Shown in pieces: positions 19,097 to 31,150 of a DNA stretch of 64,000 nucleotides. Each line of letters opens with the position of its first letter. Within the stretch, counting starts at the first letter, position 1. The notes beneath the pieces were generated by a model. It saw nothing but the letters and a program-made list of their open reading frames with translations. It was not told the DNA's origin and made no database searches. Source of the stretch: Psococerastis gibbosa (Eukaryota; Arthropoda; Insecta; Psocodea; Psocidae); contig OZ020487.1 of the NCBI GenBank assembly GCA_963971405.1, positions 27,389,371 through 27,453,370 of the forward strand, read 5' to 3'. The position numbers and the translations under genes are program-made.

Positions 19097-19097
<1 letters not shown>

Positions 19098-19137
<40 letters not shown>

Positions 19138-20115
19138 CGCGGGTCCCTGTTGGGAATTTGCGCTAGGAAATTGGGAATGTTTACCAATTATTTAGTGGTA
19201 GAGAGTTATCCGTTCTTTTGTGTAAGTAGTGGGGAGGGGGGGTGGTTAAATGTTGAAGAAGAGACCGGTGGCTCTTAGGAATTGAATGATATTATTTGTG
19301 GCTGTTATAGTGTTTCCTAGAGCATCGGTGAGGGAGGAGGGTGCTCGTAGGACGGAGGCTCGTTGGACCGAGTAGGTTGGGCAATCGAGAAGAAGGTGAG
19401 CTATTGTGAGGGCCACTCCGCACCTTGTGCATAGGGGGGGGCGCCTCATTCCTCATCAGATGTTTGTGAGTGAGGTTTGTATGCCCTATTCTAATTCGGG
19501 CCAATACAATTTCCTCCTTGCGGCTGATTCGATAGGACGTGTCCCATTCTGTTATGATGGGCTTAACTGCTCGCAATTTGTTTTGCACGTAGGCTGGCCC
19601 ATTCCAGATTTTCTGTTGCCATTTTTTCAAGATAGATTTGCGTAGGTAATTGTTTACGTCACTTAGTACCAGGGTGGGCCATGGGGCAGACACTAGTGTG
19701 GCAGCTGTCTTTGCCGCTTTGTCGGCTTCCTCATTTCCTGGTATACCAGCATGAGACGGGACCCAGTGGAAATGGATTTTTTGGTAGGGGGCCATGATAT
19801 TCAGTAGTTGGTGGATTTCTTGGACTAAGGGGCATTCCTTGCTGTAGGTAGGTCCTATTGCTTGAAGTGCGCTCTGGCTGTCAGAAAAAATGACTACGTT
19901 CGGTATGGAGTGTAGGTGGATGAAATTTAGGCACTGAAGGATGGCGAATAGTTCAGCAGTAAATATAGAGCATATAGGCAAAAGCGGGAATAAGTACGGC
20001 ACTGTATCATGGATGAAGGCAGCACCCACACCAGTGTCTGTCCTGGAGCCGTCTGTGTAAAAGTGGGACCAACTCGGTCGTGGGAACTGCAATGTTAAAT
20101 TACGGAATAGCTTAC
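19098..20115 (-). mobile_element. 5'-truncated non-LTR retrotransposon, RNase H-bearing (I-superfamily-like)
   Basis: Bounded by perfect 9-bp TSDs GGTACCTGT (19089-19097 and 20116-20124). The 3' end, on the minus strand, is a 36-nt poly(A) (T-run 19098-19133). The copy starts inside the second ORF and encodes an RNase H domain followed by a C-terminal zinc knuckle, then about 110 bp of 3' UTR. Truncation at the 5' end, poly(A) and a short TSD are the standard signature of target-primed reverse transcription. Clade assignment is inferred from the RNase H plus CCHC-like tail. Confidence 0.93.
19246..20115 (-). pseudogene. LINE ORF2 C-terminal fragment (RNase H and zinc knuckle), frameshifted
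   Basis: Non-functional remnant of a LINE ORF2. RNase H motifs are visible in order: SHFYTDGSRTDTGVGAA (first Asp), FTAELFAILQCL (Glu), VVIFSDSQSALQAI (Asp), HWVPSHAGIPGNEEADKAAK (His, Asp). Then comes LARIRIGHTNLTHKHLMRNEAPP and, in the next frame, LCTRCGVALTIAHLLLDCP, a C-C-H-C knuckle. The two parts are out of frame across an eight-C homopolymer (19434-19441), consistent with a +1 slip by mutation or sequencing error. The upstream frame reaches the TSD without a start codon because the copy is 5'-truncated. Confidence 0.92.
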
Positions 20116-20215
20116 GGTACCTGTACTGTATTAGAATTTTGTTGCCATCACTGCAAACAAATTTTCATACTATTTCTGAAAGTGACATAAAGTACGGTTA
20201 GCCCAGTGACCCACT

Positions 20216-20445
20216 TTGACTTTGAATTTTCAAATTCGAAGACACTCACTGTACAGTACGATGTTTGCTAACTTTGAAGAATTGCTCCTTTCGAGGTCCC
20301 AGGAACCCAAAGAAGTGTTTGTCTGTCTGTCGGTCGGTCTGTCTGTAGGTTTGTGGGTAAACTACTCTGTGGATTTTGATCAAATTGATGATAGTTTGGT
20401 TCTTCTTTTGCCCAAAAGACAGTTTTAATGAAAAAATAAACTAAA
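20216..20445 (-). repeat. Dispersed repeat D4 (GACAGACAGACA family), minus copy
   Basis: The reverse complement reads ACAGACAGACCGACCGACAGACAGACAAAC, then TTGGGTTCCTGGGACCTCGAAA. This matches the 3' halves of the elements at 41290-41935 and 43200-43700. The simple GTCT/GTCG run (20317-20350) gives the plus strand a spurious 70-codon reading frame. Confidence 0.75.
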
Positions 20446-21337
20446 AAAATAATTTTTATGTGGAACGTTTCTATCGATGCTTTCTCACTTGAGGTATATT
20501 TCAGGTGTTAAATAGAGCACAAAATCGAATAGGTCGCTTTCCCAAGTAAAGTCTTGGTTTTAAATAAATAAAATGTTTCGGAAGAAATAATGGATAATTC
20601 AAGCCCCAATACATTGCATACCCTGCCATTATTACTGACCTGCCCGTTCTAGACTATGCAATCGCCTTATCAATCCATTCTGTGCTTTGGGATAGGGAAA
20701 TTCGAAGCAACCGAAAGTTAATTTAATTGATTCGTGGGAAAGCATGTACGGGTTCACTCGTACCGGTTCTATCGCATGTGCCCAACTGTTAAGGTTTTAT
20801 GAATTTTTAATCAGGAGTCAGATGAGAGAAGAAACGAGCATAAAGAGCTGCAGACAAATATTGATTCCAAGTCGCTGAAGGGGGTTGAAGAGCCTTAGGG
20901 GCAATAAGAAAATATGGACCCAATGAGCGGATCACGGAAAACTGGGGATTTCTATTTAAAATCAATTTCCGAGGAGACTCGGAAGGGGAGTCCCCTTTTT
21001 GTATTTAAAATTTCTTTTTGTTTATCCATTGAATATAAAGTTTTGTTGCAAGTTTAAGAGACTTTCCCTGTGGTCTGCTGAGAAAATGTTTGTTCTTGGG
21101 CCCAACATATTTATACAATGAGGGTAAGTTGGAGAGGTCACAGCAAGGCAAGGGGGGGGGGGGAGAACAATTCGTAGAGGGACATAGGTGAGAGGGTTGT
21201 AGTAGTTGTTAAAGGCCTGAGGGACTCAGTCCGCTAGTTGGGCCCATAAGTCCGCCTGCCTTCATAGTAAGTTTTACGCAAAAGGAGGGGATGATTCCAT
21301 TGAGTATTGACTATACAAAATTAATCATCGACTTCGA

Positions 21338-21510
21338 TGGCCAGGTGGTAACGTGCTTGCATTTGTGCGAGTCTTTACACGCCATGCAATGAGAGACGTG
21401 TCGTACTCATCACGGGTAATAACCTACAGAGGCGACTGAAGAGGTCAATCGGATACATTCATTAAATTGTTTGTATGCGATTAATCTTTAAAAAAATAAA
21501 AATAAACAAA
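21338..21510 (+). mobile_element. tRNA-derived SINE copy (family S1)
   Basis: Box A TGGCCAGGTGG (21338-21348) and a degraded box B GTGCGAGTC (21365-21373), followed by a body shared with 10431-10600 (CACGCCATGCAATGAGAGAC, CTACAGAGGCGACTGAAGAG, GGATACATTCATTAAATTG). It ends in an A-rich tail (about 21488-21520). Confidence 0.72.
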
Positions 21511-21724
21511 ATAAAATAATAACAGACCCGGTTGTTTCCATTTGTTTAAAACTACTTAAAAGCTTAGTGTGGTAACTACTGCTCAAAAATTGTACTCTTT
21601 CAAGTAGAGGCGAAGGAACTCCTTCTAAGTACAGAAAGAACACTTGAAGAAAAAAGATTCCCATAGCAATGAGTCAACGAAAAGAAACTTCTTCGAAATG
21701 TTTATTTCCATATTATCTACACAC

Positions 21725-22085
21725 ACATCTACAAACAAGTAGTGAGACCATGTATGACGTACGGAGCGGAGAGCTGGCCACTGAGAAAAGAGAAGAGCAA
21801 CTGCTACATGTGGCGAATATGCCAATTATGTAAATATATATATGAATATATGCCGCTATTCCCTCGGATAGAACCTAACCGATAGGAGGAGGAACGAAGA
21901 TACTCGAACGAAAAAGTCAGGGAACGGAGGTTAGCACGGTGGGGTAGAAAAGATTGACACCTGCTACACTAGGACGCTGAAGGATGTTCTTAAAAACAAA
22001 AGGACTTGGAACTCAGGGCCCTTGGATTGTGACCAGAAGACCGTAACACCTGGAAATTGAAGATCCGTGCCACCGACTCCGTATA
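21725..22085 (+). pseudogene. Decayed LINE ORF2 C-terminal fragment
   Basis: The frame at 21728 reads YKQVVRPCMTYGAESWPLRK, which matches the ...VVRP.L.YG.E.W.L... block that follows reverse transcriptase in many LINEs. Downstream, broken by stops, come EKVRERRLARWGRK and KRTWN/DQKTV-like pieces. No TSD was found. Confidence 0.6.
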
Positions 22086-24875
22086 GGGGAGACAAAGCGC
22101 CGTTAATGTAAAGTAAGTACTGTTGTAATAACGGTAGGATACCTTACAGTAGGTGTCACTATTTCTACAGGGTCAGAGGAACTTTGGATTTATCAAAGCG
22201 TTTGCCCTTGTTGTCACTAGATTTAAGATTCAACTTCAAATGGCCAGAAACTGCGGAAGGAATGAAGAGTAGTGGAAGAGAATGAGAAATGAAAGTAACA
22301 CAATGACAGTAAAAAAAGGGTAAAAGCTTCCATCACTCTAGCATTGTCATTGAAAGATTTCCTGATTGTAAAAAAGTTACAGAGGGACTATACATACGTT
22401 TGAAATGTGGTCCCAGTTTCCCATTAATCCCACAGAGTGATAACAAAGGTAATCCTGGGACCTGGCCGCAGCTTTTGTCTCCAACAAAGAGCTTTCCCGA
22501 AGAACAAAAAACCCACACGTTACTAGTTGAATATACGGACAAAAAAGCGCAGTTGAACGAGGAATAGCAATTTCCTCTGGAAGGATTCCATTGGAAACCT
22601 AATACCTTACTCCAAAATCCTATTATTTCTCCCCCGAAAGGCTCCCACTAATTATACAACAGGCCATATCGCTGACATGCCGGGCTGAATCACCAGATTA
22701 TAATTTTAATTTAAAACTCGTAGCATTACAAAAATTAGACGGTTTTAATTTTGAATTGGAGAGTGAGTCATTATTGGGGAATAACGTGATTTGAGTATAT
22801 GTTCAATGTTTTTACTGACAAATATATTTTAAAAAACTTCTGGGAGAAACAATCACTGAACTGAACTGAACGTTAAATTAATAGTCAGCGGTGTTAATTG
22901 TTGATTTTTTGTTTTCTCACATCCACATTCAGACATTCTCTTTATTATACTTTCTTTATCGTATTTGTCATCTTTAGACCATGTGGCGATCTTGCCAAGG
23001 ATCACATTTAATTTGGAAATAAATCCATACAAATCTGGGAGATGTATGGTTGAAATCAGCAGTTTAAAAGTTAGCACCATGAAAGGCGATAAACTAGAGT
23101 CAATTATCCAATCAAGTATAAGGAGGTAAAGCTGCCTCTTGAAAGTTTTGAGGTTGCAATATTCTAATGGACTCAACTGGGATCAGGGGATCAGAGTTAC
23201 CCAACTTAAAGGAATAGGATTCCAAGGAGTTTATTGGAAAACTATACAATAAGCTAAACTTGTTCCAAGTTAATCGTCAGCTATTTTGCGGGCTAATACA
23301 GGGTCAGGGAGCTTAGAAACTTGACCACTCAGCTTCAGCGGGAAGTTTCTTTGTGCATTAAGAAACTGTTGGACAACCCATTAGCAGTTTTATCAATGAA
23401 ATTAAATATCCATGGTAGAGCAATTAATTACGTCTAACCCTTTAGAAGGAATGTTCCTCTTAATTTTTCTTATTGTGCTTTCAGTTGCGATGAGAACGTT
23501 ACACACCCATGTAAAACTCAAATTATGAAGTTTCCTTTGGTGAAATTGGGTGGTTGTACTAATAAGCTATTGCCATGCAAGCTTAAAAGCTATTTCCGTA
23601 GTCAAAAGGTTAGAAAAAAGCCATGACAAAAAGTTGTTGTCCCACTATCCTGTTAGTTGTGATCGGCTCACTCATTATTTTAGTACCAGTAAGCATCTAA
23701 CCCTCTTTCATTGTCTCATTTGCAGTCTAAAAGAAGCCCCATTTCTGCCGTGTGGCAGCTTCGGGCTCCTGGGGCTGCTGATCTTTGTCTTTTACCCCAG
23801 CATTGTCTTCTTCCCCTGATGAACTTTCTCTCTTAGCTCTTACTCTATTCATCTTACCTTCTTTAATTACTGCTAATACTTTGGCTCAACGCTCCCCCCT
23901 TTTCATTCTTTATCTTGCCAAGTTTGCTTTCAAACATTGTTTATTTCATACTGAGAGGGATTTTCTCAAGAATTATTTGCTGAGCTTTACAGAACCTATA
24001 GACATATTACATTAATTGTTACCGCTTATAAGGATTCATCAATAAGCTTGTCTGGACGCAGGGGGCTGTAGAGTTGCCGATTTTCACATATACATTAGAT
24101 TTCAAGGTAAGCACAATTTTCACCATTATAATCATGATTTGGAAGAATTTTACTGTGTTTTTGTGTACAAACATACAAGTGCAAGGAAATGATTTACTGT
24201 GATTTCAATCTCTATTAAATTCACAAAAATGTGGCATCTATAAATTCTTATGGTCTTTGACGAGTAGTCAAAATAGATTCATAATGAACGCAAATAGCCA
24301 TCGCGCTCGATGTTACTATCGCAAGTGTCTAAACGCCGCATTAGCTGGGTTAATAGTTTCCATTTACTTGAAGCTAAATACCATACCACACACGTGTGGT
24401 CAGCTTGATGCTCACTCTGCCCACACTTATGCTCCATCACACCGCCATTATCGTATGTCCTTCTCCCAGGACAACAAATCTGAGATAACAACAATGCTCG
24501 AGTGAAATACGCCTTGTAAGAGCTCGCTGATCCTTGATTTCCATCAGATATTTCTTTTTCTTTATGTAAGAAGGCAGCGGGCTGCCTCTGTGTTTGCTTT
24601 GTCTGCCTACGGTTTGATATTAGAGTGTGAGTTGGTCACTTTCTTGTCTGGGTAACTCCCACCATACAGACCTTGTGCATAAATAAATTCAGTCATGACT
24701 AGTGGAAAGGTGAGCTGAGAAATTATGAAAGAATGAATAAGTTTGAGAAGACTTCAGCAACAGTAGGTAGGTGCAGGCCTGCAGCTATACAATGAAGTTT
24801 CGGAAGGTGGCACAATTTGGTACAACGTGTACTACTCGTACCTTCCTACGTTGCGGCAAATAATGCTCATGTCTA
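22086..24875. other. Non-coding stretch, no gene seen
   Basis: AT-rich DNA. A 107-codon minus-strand frame (22853-23176) is low-complexity hydrophobic sequence without a recognisable family. No repeat copies of the other families were recognised. Confidence 0.4.
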
Positions 24876-24879
24876 TGTA

Positions 24880-25070
24880 TAAACGTCTCGCCCCTTTATT
24901 GTGAGTTGACACAAGAAGAAGAACATCCTGTGGCAGTTATTGTATTGGGAAAGAGCACGACTTCCCTTTCTAGAGCAGCGGTCTCCAATGGCCATGACGA
25001 TCGCCAATCTTCGCTTGAAGAGGCATTCAACGAAGAAGAAGACTTCTTGTGAGTTGTTATAAATTTTACT
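24880..25070 (+). repeat. Dispersed repeat D5, copy 1
   Basis: GAGCACGACTTCCCTTTCTA, GAGCAGCGGTCTCCAATG, GACGATCGCCAATCTTCG and TTGAAGAGGCATTCAACGAA align with 26395-26555 and, inverted, 48925-49095. Confidence 0.7.
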
Positions 25071-26394
25071 TAACCTGATCATGCCAGAGGACGTCAGAGG
25101 AAAGTGGTGCGCTGGGCAGGACTGGCCAGTTGATTGAGATTGGTTAGTCGGTTAATCAGTCAGTTGGCTTGCTGGACGGCTTGTGTCGGTGAAAGGTGAT
25201 CTATCTTTTTGACGTTCAGTAGTTGCCACGCGGAGATGAATCGCCCGTCTTCTATCTCTAGTCGAAATTAATTTGTCCAGTTATCCGGACAGTCATCTGT
25301 CTCGTTCACACAACCAAACTCTCTTTCAATTTAATGTTTAAGCGAGAAGTTGAAGATCGAAGAAGACTCTACGGGTACTAAAGTGTCGACGAAGGTACAA
25401 CATTACCTTAAACGAATCGACATTTATGGAAATTTTTTAAGTTCACAACTGCTACCTTATAGCAGAGGGATTAAACTAAAGAGTGGTAAACCTAAAATAG
25501 GCATGATTTCATCTAATTACATGCAGCCCACAGACTTGTATAGGTTCCGTAATTTAAGTAACTTCCTTTGGAACACGCCCGTGAAAGCTTTTCTAATATA
25601 ATATAATAATAAATAATAATATTGTGATATTATAAACTTTCGTTGAACAGGGCGGGTTTTAATCTGACATTAATGCTCGGTTTCTCCCAATATCTAATTT
25701 TATGAATCGACGTGCATATGTATTGTAATGTCATTATTTTCACTGTTGTTTGTATGACGAATGATAGTCTGTACGTTTTACTTACTTTTTTTCTTCATAT
25801 ATTCTTGCACCTACTGAAGTATTTAATTTTTGTACAGGACCGCAAAATGTTCAGAAAAAACTTAATATAAATTATTGGCCAACTCATATCTATTTCTATT
25901 GTTTATGAACACCCTAATAATTTATAGAGCTAGCTGCGATTGTTTAGTGTTTACAATGTAAACAAGCGCGTTTCGTACTTTATCAGTTTAAAATAAGAAC
26001 AACCTGCTGCCTACATGAAGAACGTAGGAAGATGGGATGAAGAGGTTTTGTATTGGTTCATAACAGTTGATGACCAGTAACACTTAAAATGACTTATGGT
26101 GGCAACAGGTTTTCGTTGACGTTTCAGAATGTATTAAAGATTTATTTGATGCCGAGGCTCTATAGAGAGCCAACGCCTACAGAAACATGTCTGAGGATCA
26201 GGTGCCCCATTATCACTAACAATTCCGATTCTTTTTAGGATTCTAGGCACGTGACGTCATTCTCAGTTCTGAGTTACTGGGCTTTGTGTGCATTTCCTGG
26301 GAGAAATTTGTGAGAAGTCATTGAACAAAAAGGCAGAAGTGAAAAAGATTGTATTATATAGTGGCGATATAAAGAATTGAAAAAAGGCAGACAT

Positions 26395-26555
26395 TCACTG
26401 GGCGACGAAACCAATTCAACAAATACCGAGGGCTCCCGGCAGGAGAACATACTGCTTTGGCAAGAACACGACTTGCCTTTTCAGAGCAGCAGTCACCAAG
26501 GTCCAAATTACCATGATGATCGCCAATGTTCGACTGAAAAGGCATTTAATTAAGA
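26395..26555 (+). repeat. Dispersed repeat D5, copy 2
   Basis: AGAACACGACTTGCCTTTTC, AGAGCAGCAGTCACCAAGGT, GATGATCGCCAATGTTCGAC and TGAAAAGGCATTTAA match D5 copy 1 over about 110 bp. Confidence 0.7.
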
Positions 26556-27513
26556 TGATAGTACCTACAAAAATTAGCATTCAACCGGATGTCAAACTCT
26601 CCGAAGAAAACATAAAGAAAAGACAGGCCTGCAGTTGCTACTGCAATGCATACCTACTCCAGCGCAGTTGTAAATTGTAATGCAAGCTTTATTACACTGG
26701 ATAACAAATCATCGATTACAGCTTAACTGTGACCTCCAGAGGTTATAGTAATTTCCCACTGGTTGAATAATGTTGAATACGCTAAAGACCCACAGTTACT
26801 AATACTCTTAAGAGGCTGTGAGGAGCGTAGAATATAGACACCCCAAAATCCGATATTTAATTTATTTAATATTTTTTATTTCATTTATTAAGCAAGCAAA
26901 GTTGAGCTAGTCTCCATCAGTGCCCCCTAGTCCATACTATACAGACACAATCTGCCGAGATAAGGCTGTATATTTATGAATCATATTGCCCACAGCACTT
27001 TAGCACTCACCCTACAAGATGAGAGCTTAAAACGCCCACCGAAGGACTCCCTAGAGACACCAAAGTGTAGTCAGCAAAATCTTCTAATGGTGTAATCCCA
27101 TTAGGAAAGAATTAAAAGGAGAGCGCGTGCAGACTGCTTACCCGCACCCCCTTATTAAATAAGCCACCGGATACAGGGAGGGTCCAGATAAAGCCATTAT
27201 GCCATTACCCTGCCAAACACTCATCATATAGCTGCATGCTGTCCAAAATAGTTACGGTATATGGTTTGAAATTCAATTTTTTTTATTTAAAGAAAATATA
27301 GTCCATAAAACATTGAATACTTAAAAATGGAAAAATAGAGCTAAATAAAGTTTTTAATCATTAAGATTAATGTTTACATTCACCGAGGTAAAAGTGTAAA
27401 AGTAAAAGAAATGACCCGTATTTCGATCATTAAAATACTGAGTGTATTAAATCGCATTGCATGTGCTTTATGAATTGATTTCAACTCAAGTCGTACATAC
27501 GTCCTACATAGTA

Positions 27514-28019
27514 GGGGTCTTCACAGTGTTCGTGCTATCGAGTTATACCTAGTTAAGTGTGTAATATCAAGCTAAACTAACACACCGATAACCCAATAAC
27601 CAAGCTAACCAGCGTGCTATCCTAAACGCACTTCCAAGTTAGTTAAGTGTGTTATTTGGCTAGCGCTGCGATCGATTTGACCGCCACCATCTTTGTTTTT
27701 GTTGATTGATTTGAAACACGCGTATAAAATTTTGTAGTATTTAAATTTATTTGTATAATCTATTATCACAAGCAATTACCGTAAATAGTTAAAATTATAG
27801 GAACCAAAATGAACAAAAAATATAAACAAATGTGGCACTAGAATAGAGTTCTGCCACTTTCTTTAAAACCGTGCCACGAACGTCTGACTACTATCACGTT
27901 GTTTACCCTGTTAAATGTTTTCGATATAGCATGATAACTCACTCCCGAGGTCCACTCACGATTGTGTGTTAACTTGGATAGCACATCTAACTCGATAACA
28001 CCAACACTGTGAAGACCCC
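27514..28019. mobile_element. 506-bp terminal-inverted-repeat element of unassigned superfamily
   Basis: Both termini read GGGGTCTTCACAGTGTT(C/G)G followed by TG(C/T)TATCGAGTTA, 32 bp with two mismatches. Direct repeats TAGTA flank it (27509-27513 and 28020-28024). The interior has no ORF and repeats GTGTGTTA/TAACACAC motifs near both ends, like transposase-binding sub-terminal repeats. The 5-bp TSD and GGGG terminus do not let me name a superfamily; a 2-bp TA or 3-bp TSD reading is also possible. Confidence 0.85.
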
Positions 28020-28361
28020 TAGTATATACATGGGCCCTTCTTAGAGGTTTAAAAATTAAACTAGAAAAGTCAGCTCAATGTTATACTGTAATTTTGATTA
28101 TGCCCCTAGCTCGAGAGCTGGCGCCACCACAGAGAATTGAGCGGAAATCCTTTACAAACGTTCCAGTACAGGCATAAAAAAAATATTAAATGAATGAAAT
28201 AAAAGAATGCGAAGGTGGTGGTGGTATGAAAACGATTAGCCAGTTAAAAAGGGTTGAGTGGGTATCGTGTTTTGAACGGTAGCTTCATTGTGTTTCACTG
28301 CCTACTTGATAAGGCGTGGACCCGTTTGATATAATCAGCGATTGTGTAGCTTAAGTGGGAA

Positions 28362-28678
28362 GAACAGTGAGCAGATTATAATATTAGTAATGAGGGAAAA
28401 GCGTGAGATTTGCTAATATCAAATCCAACAATTATTGATTATCAGTTTTAAGTAAAAACTTCCGAATAGCTCAGTACCTTGCCACACCTAAAAATAATGT
28501 AAAATGTAATTCGTATCCAGTGAACAGTGAGCAGATTATAATATTAGTAATGAGGGAAAAGCGTGAGATTTGCTAATATCAAATCCAACAATTATTGATT
28601 ATCAGTTTTAAGTAAAAACTTCCGAATAGCTCAGTACCTTGCCACACCTAAAAATAATGTAAAATGTAATTCGTATCC
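28362..28678. repeat. Perfect 157-bp tandem duplication (period 160)
   Basis: GAACAGTGAGCAGATTATAA at 28362 and at 28522 begins two copies that I read as identical up to GTAATTCGTATCCA (28518 and 28678). No mobile-element features are present, so a recent local duplication is likely. A collapsed or duplicated assembly read is an alternative. Confidence 0.92.
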
Positions 28679-28679
28679 A

Positions 28680-30585
28680 AATTAAATAACAATGCCATTT
28701 GCTAATAAAAGACCTCAGATTTATCTGGATACCACTGGTGACGTCCTGAGTATTACTTAGGAAATAATAAAGTAAATAAAAAAGAGAAAAATGTACGTTC
28801 AGCTGTGACAACTTTAAATGCATATTGTATCGTATCGTATGTTGATGACATGACACAAAGACAGCAAAGATGCGGCAGCAACTATTAATGTTGGGGTATT
28901 AAAATTAGTTGAGATCATCAAGCCCAGCATAGTGAAAGAAAAAACGAAATAAGGAGAAATTTTGAATGCCAAATTTCAAAAGAAGATTCAATAAGCCGCA
29001 TTTAAGCAGCCCAAAATACGTACAAAAAGGAAAAAGAGCGGTATAAATCTCGTACCCTGCAACACACAAGATAAATAGTCAGCTAGGAAAAAATCAGCGA
29101 TATATTTCCGCTGAAAGACTTCAATTACCCTGTTAAATGTATCCCCCCTCCCCGCTCTCAGATGAAAGCGAAAGACAAATCGAGTGTTGTAAAAAGTACT
29201 CGCAGGCCGTGCTGACAAGGCCCTCCCTGTAATTTCTTAAAAAATATCATATTTCACCACTTTCTAGTGAAATACAACATTTTATCAGCAAATTCTGAGA
29301 TTTCTCCATGACCTCGCGTGGCGCTTATAAACATTTAAAAAGATCTTCAATATCGTTATGCTACTACCTGCTGGTAATGCAAAGTCAACCGGTGCATACA
29401 CAAACTAGGTTACTAAACGATAACTTATGGTGTTTAAAAATGAGTGCTTGTGGAAAGCTATCACAATATTTAAGCAAATGCTGCCAAAAGAAATTAAGGC
29501 ACTATTCAATTTTGTGTGACGTAAGTCTGCATAAGTTATTAGAGTTATTGTGGGTGCTCTGAACATCGTAGAAAAAACCAAATAATGGCAGTATCCCCAG
29601 TAAACAAGAAAATTTAATTTTTGAAAGGAAAATGTTGATGTCAGGGCAAAACCTGACGCATTTTAATTTTCTATTAATTTCTTTCGAATTAAAGTAATGG
29701 AAAATGTAAAAGGCCTAAGTAGTAGATAGGTAACTACTTGTATGTTATACAGGGAATCATAAGGAGTTCTAAATTTTTGGGGAAGTGATTTTTTTATACA
29801 ACTGAAGTTAGACAAAAAAAACGTCAGTTAAACAATAATAATAATAAATAAAAACTCCTAATCATTCAATTGTTATCTACAAAGTAGGCATCTTACATCT
29901 TTGAAAACTTTCGTACCGTAGTAAATTAATAAAAAATTAAAATCTTTCAGATTTTAGATTGACCCCTATGACCTATAACTAGCCATGCATATTGATATGC
30001 AATTGTGCATGAGCCGTAAGTAATGTGTGACTAAACACTCCCTCTGCTTTTTCCTCGTATAATTATAAATGTGCAATATAATTTCACTTGAGCCTTTTTA
30101 AAGTAATGACGTTGTTACAGTAAACGCAATTTGTATTTTCCATAACTAAAAGCCATTCCCGGGAAACCCAAGAATCTCTTTGAATTTTTATGTTAATGAG
30201 GGCTTTACGCTAGTAGCTTTTTTTAACTGTAAACTTCGTAGTTTTTATTTTATTTTCACGGAGAATTCTTGTTTTTATGCTTAGCAGCTGAGTAGACACA
30301 AAAAGGGCACTTGGGAAGGGTGCTTATTACTTTAAGGGAAATTTCCTACAGAAAATAGGTGCAGCTGATCCCCGTGTGTAATGAAAATGTCCACATATAA
30401 ATAAATTGTCGTACGGTACTCAGCGCCAAATTATGTGTAAAATAATAGATTTACACCGACCGGCGCAAATACTAGAAAGAGTCCCGCGCCTTAAAAAAAA
30501 AAAAAAAAAAAAAAAAAATAGATCACGCATATGGATTAGTTAACTTGAGTAAAATCAATTTTTGCTTGTCTTATTGCATTGCAAA
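28680..30585. other. Non-coding stretch, ends with poly(A) tract
   Basis: No gene was seen. A tract of about 25 A (around 30494-30518), after AGAGTCCCGCGCCTT, may be the tail of a retroposon whose body I could not delimit. Confidence 0.4.
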
Positions 30586-30587
30586 TG

Positions 30588-30622
30588 GTCAGGAATAGTC
30601 CAGTTGGACATACTATGCAAAA
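30588..30622 (+). repeat. tRNA-SINE head fragment (family S2)
   Basis: CAGGAATAGTCCAGTTGGAC resembles the start of the SINE at 33183 (CAGGAATAGTCCAGTAGG) and carries a box A match TAGTCCAGTTGG. No box B was recognised downstream. Confidence 0.45.
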
Positions 30623-31080
30623 TGAGGATTTTTTTATTCTACTTAATGGCATCTCATTTACGACTCTTGGATTTAAATTTCATGGGAAGTTTGACAGAAA
30701 AAAAAAAACAGAAAAAGCGGGAGTCCATTTGGTCTTAAATTGACTTGGGTTGAAGAGGCGGTCTGTAACTTCAAACCATGTATTCTAAATGTAGTACAAT
30801 ATGCACGCCACCACTCCAACCAGCCTTGTTGCAATTTTTAAAAGTCAGTAGGGCAACTTGACGGACATTCTGTATTAGATCGAATGCAGTACCAGACATT
30901 ATCGACGTGGATGTGAACGACACCCAGGATTGACGCCAGTGACAGGAGTAGTGACTAGTGACTCTGTAGGTGACACCTGCCTGGGTGGCTCCAGCCATCA
31001 CGCGTTAATTTGAATAACAGCAGAGCGGCGCATAGGCCTTTACGTGGCGGGCCTCGTAATGGTCATATGGGCGCACTTAC

Positions 31081-31150
31081 CACCCATTTCCGGAGGTGTT
31101 CCAAGATAGAAGTGTCCATTGAATAGTACGTGATGCCCATAGGCATATTC
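31081..31150 (-). CDS. Candidate exon of unknown gene, LamG-like peptide
   Basis: On the minus strand a strong polypyrimidine acceptor (TTCCCCTTTCCCCTTTTTTG, then AATTTCAG) is followed by 70 nt and a consensus donor G|GTAAGT. The first frame reads EYAYGHHVLFNGHFYLGTPP then EMG, ending in phase 1. This loosely resembles the last strands of laminin-G domains (..LFVGG.PPE..). All three frames are open over this length, so the frame is not proven. It is on the same strand as robo but does not look like an Ig1 piece. Confidence 0.3.

Noticed and set aside
22853-23176. 107-codon minus-strand frame
   Set aside because: AT-rich hydrophobic composition typical of chance frames; no motif and no splice context.
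27004-27060. Possible exon ending at a GTGAGT donor
   Set aside because: The acceptor tract is weak and the 13-residue peptide is uninformative.
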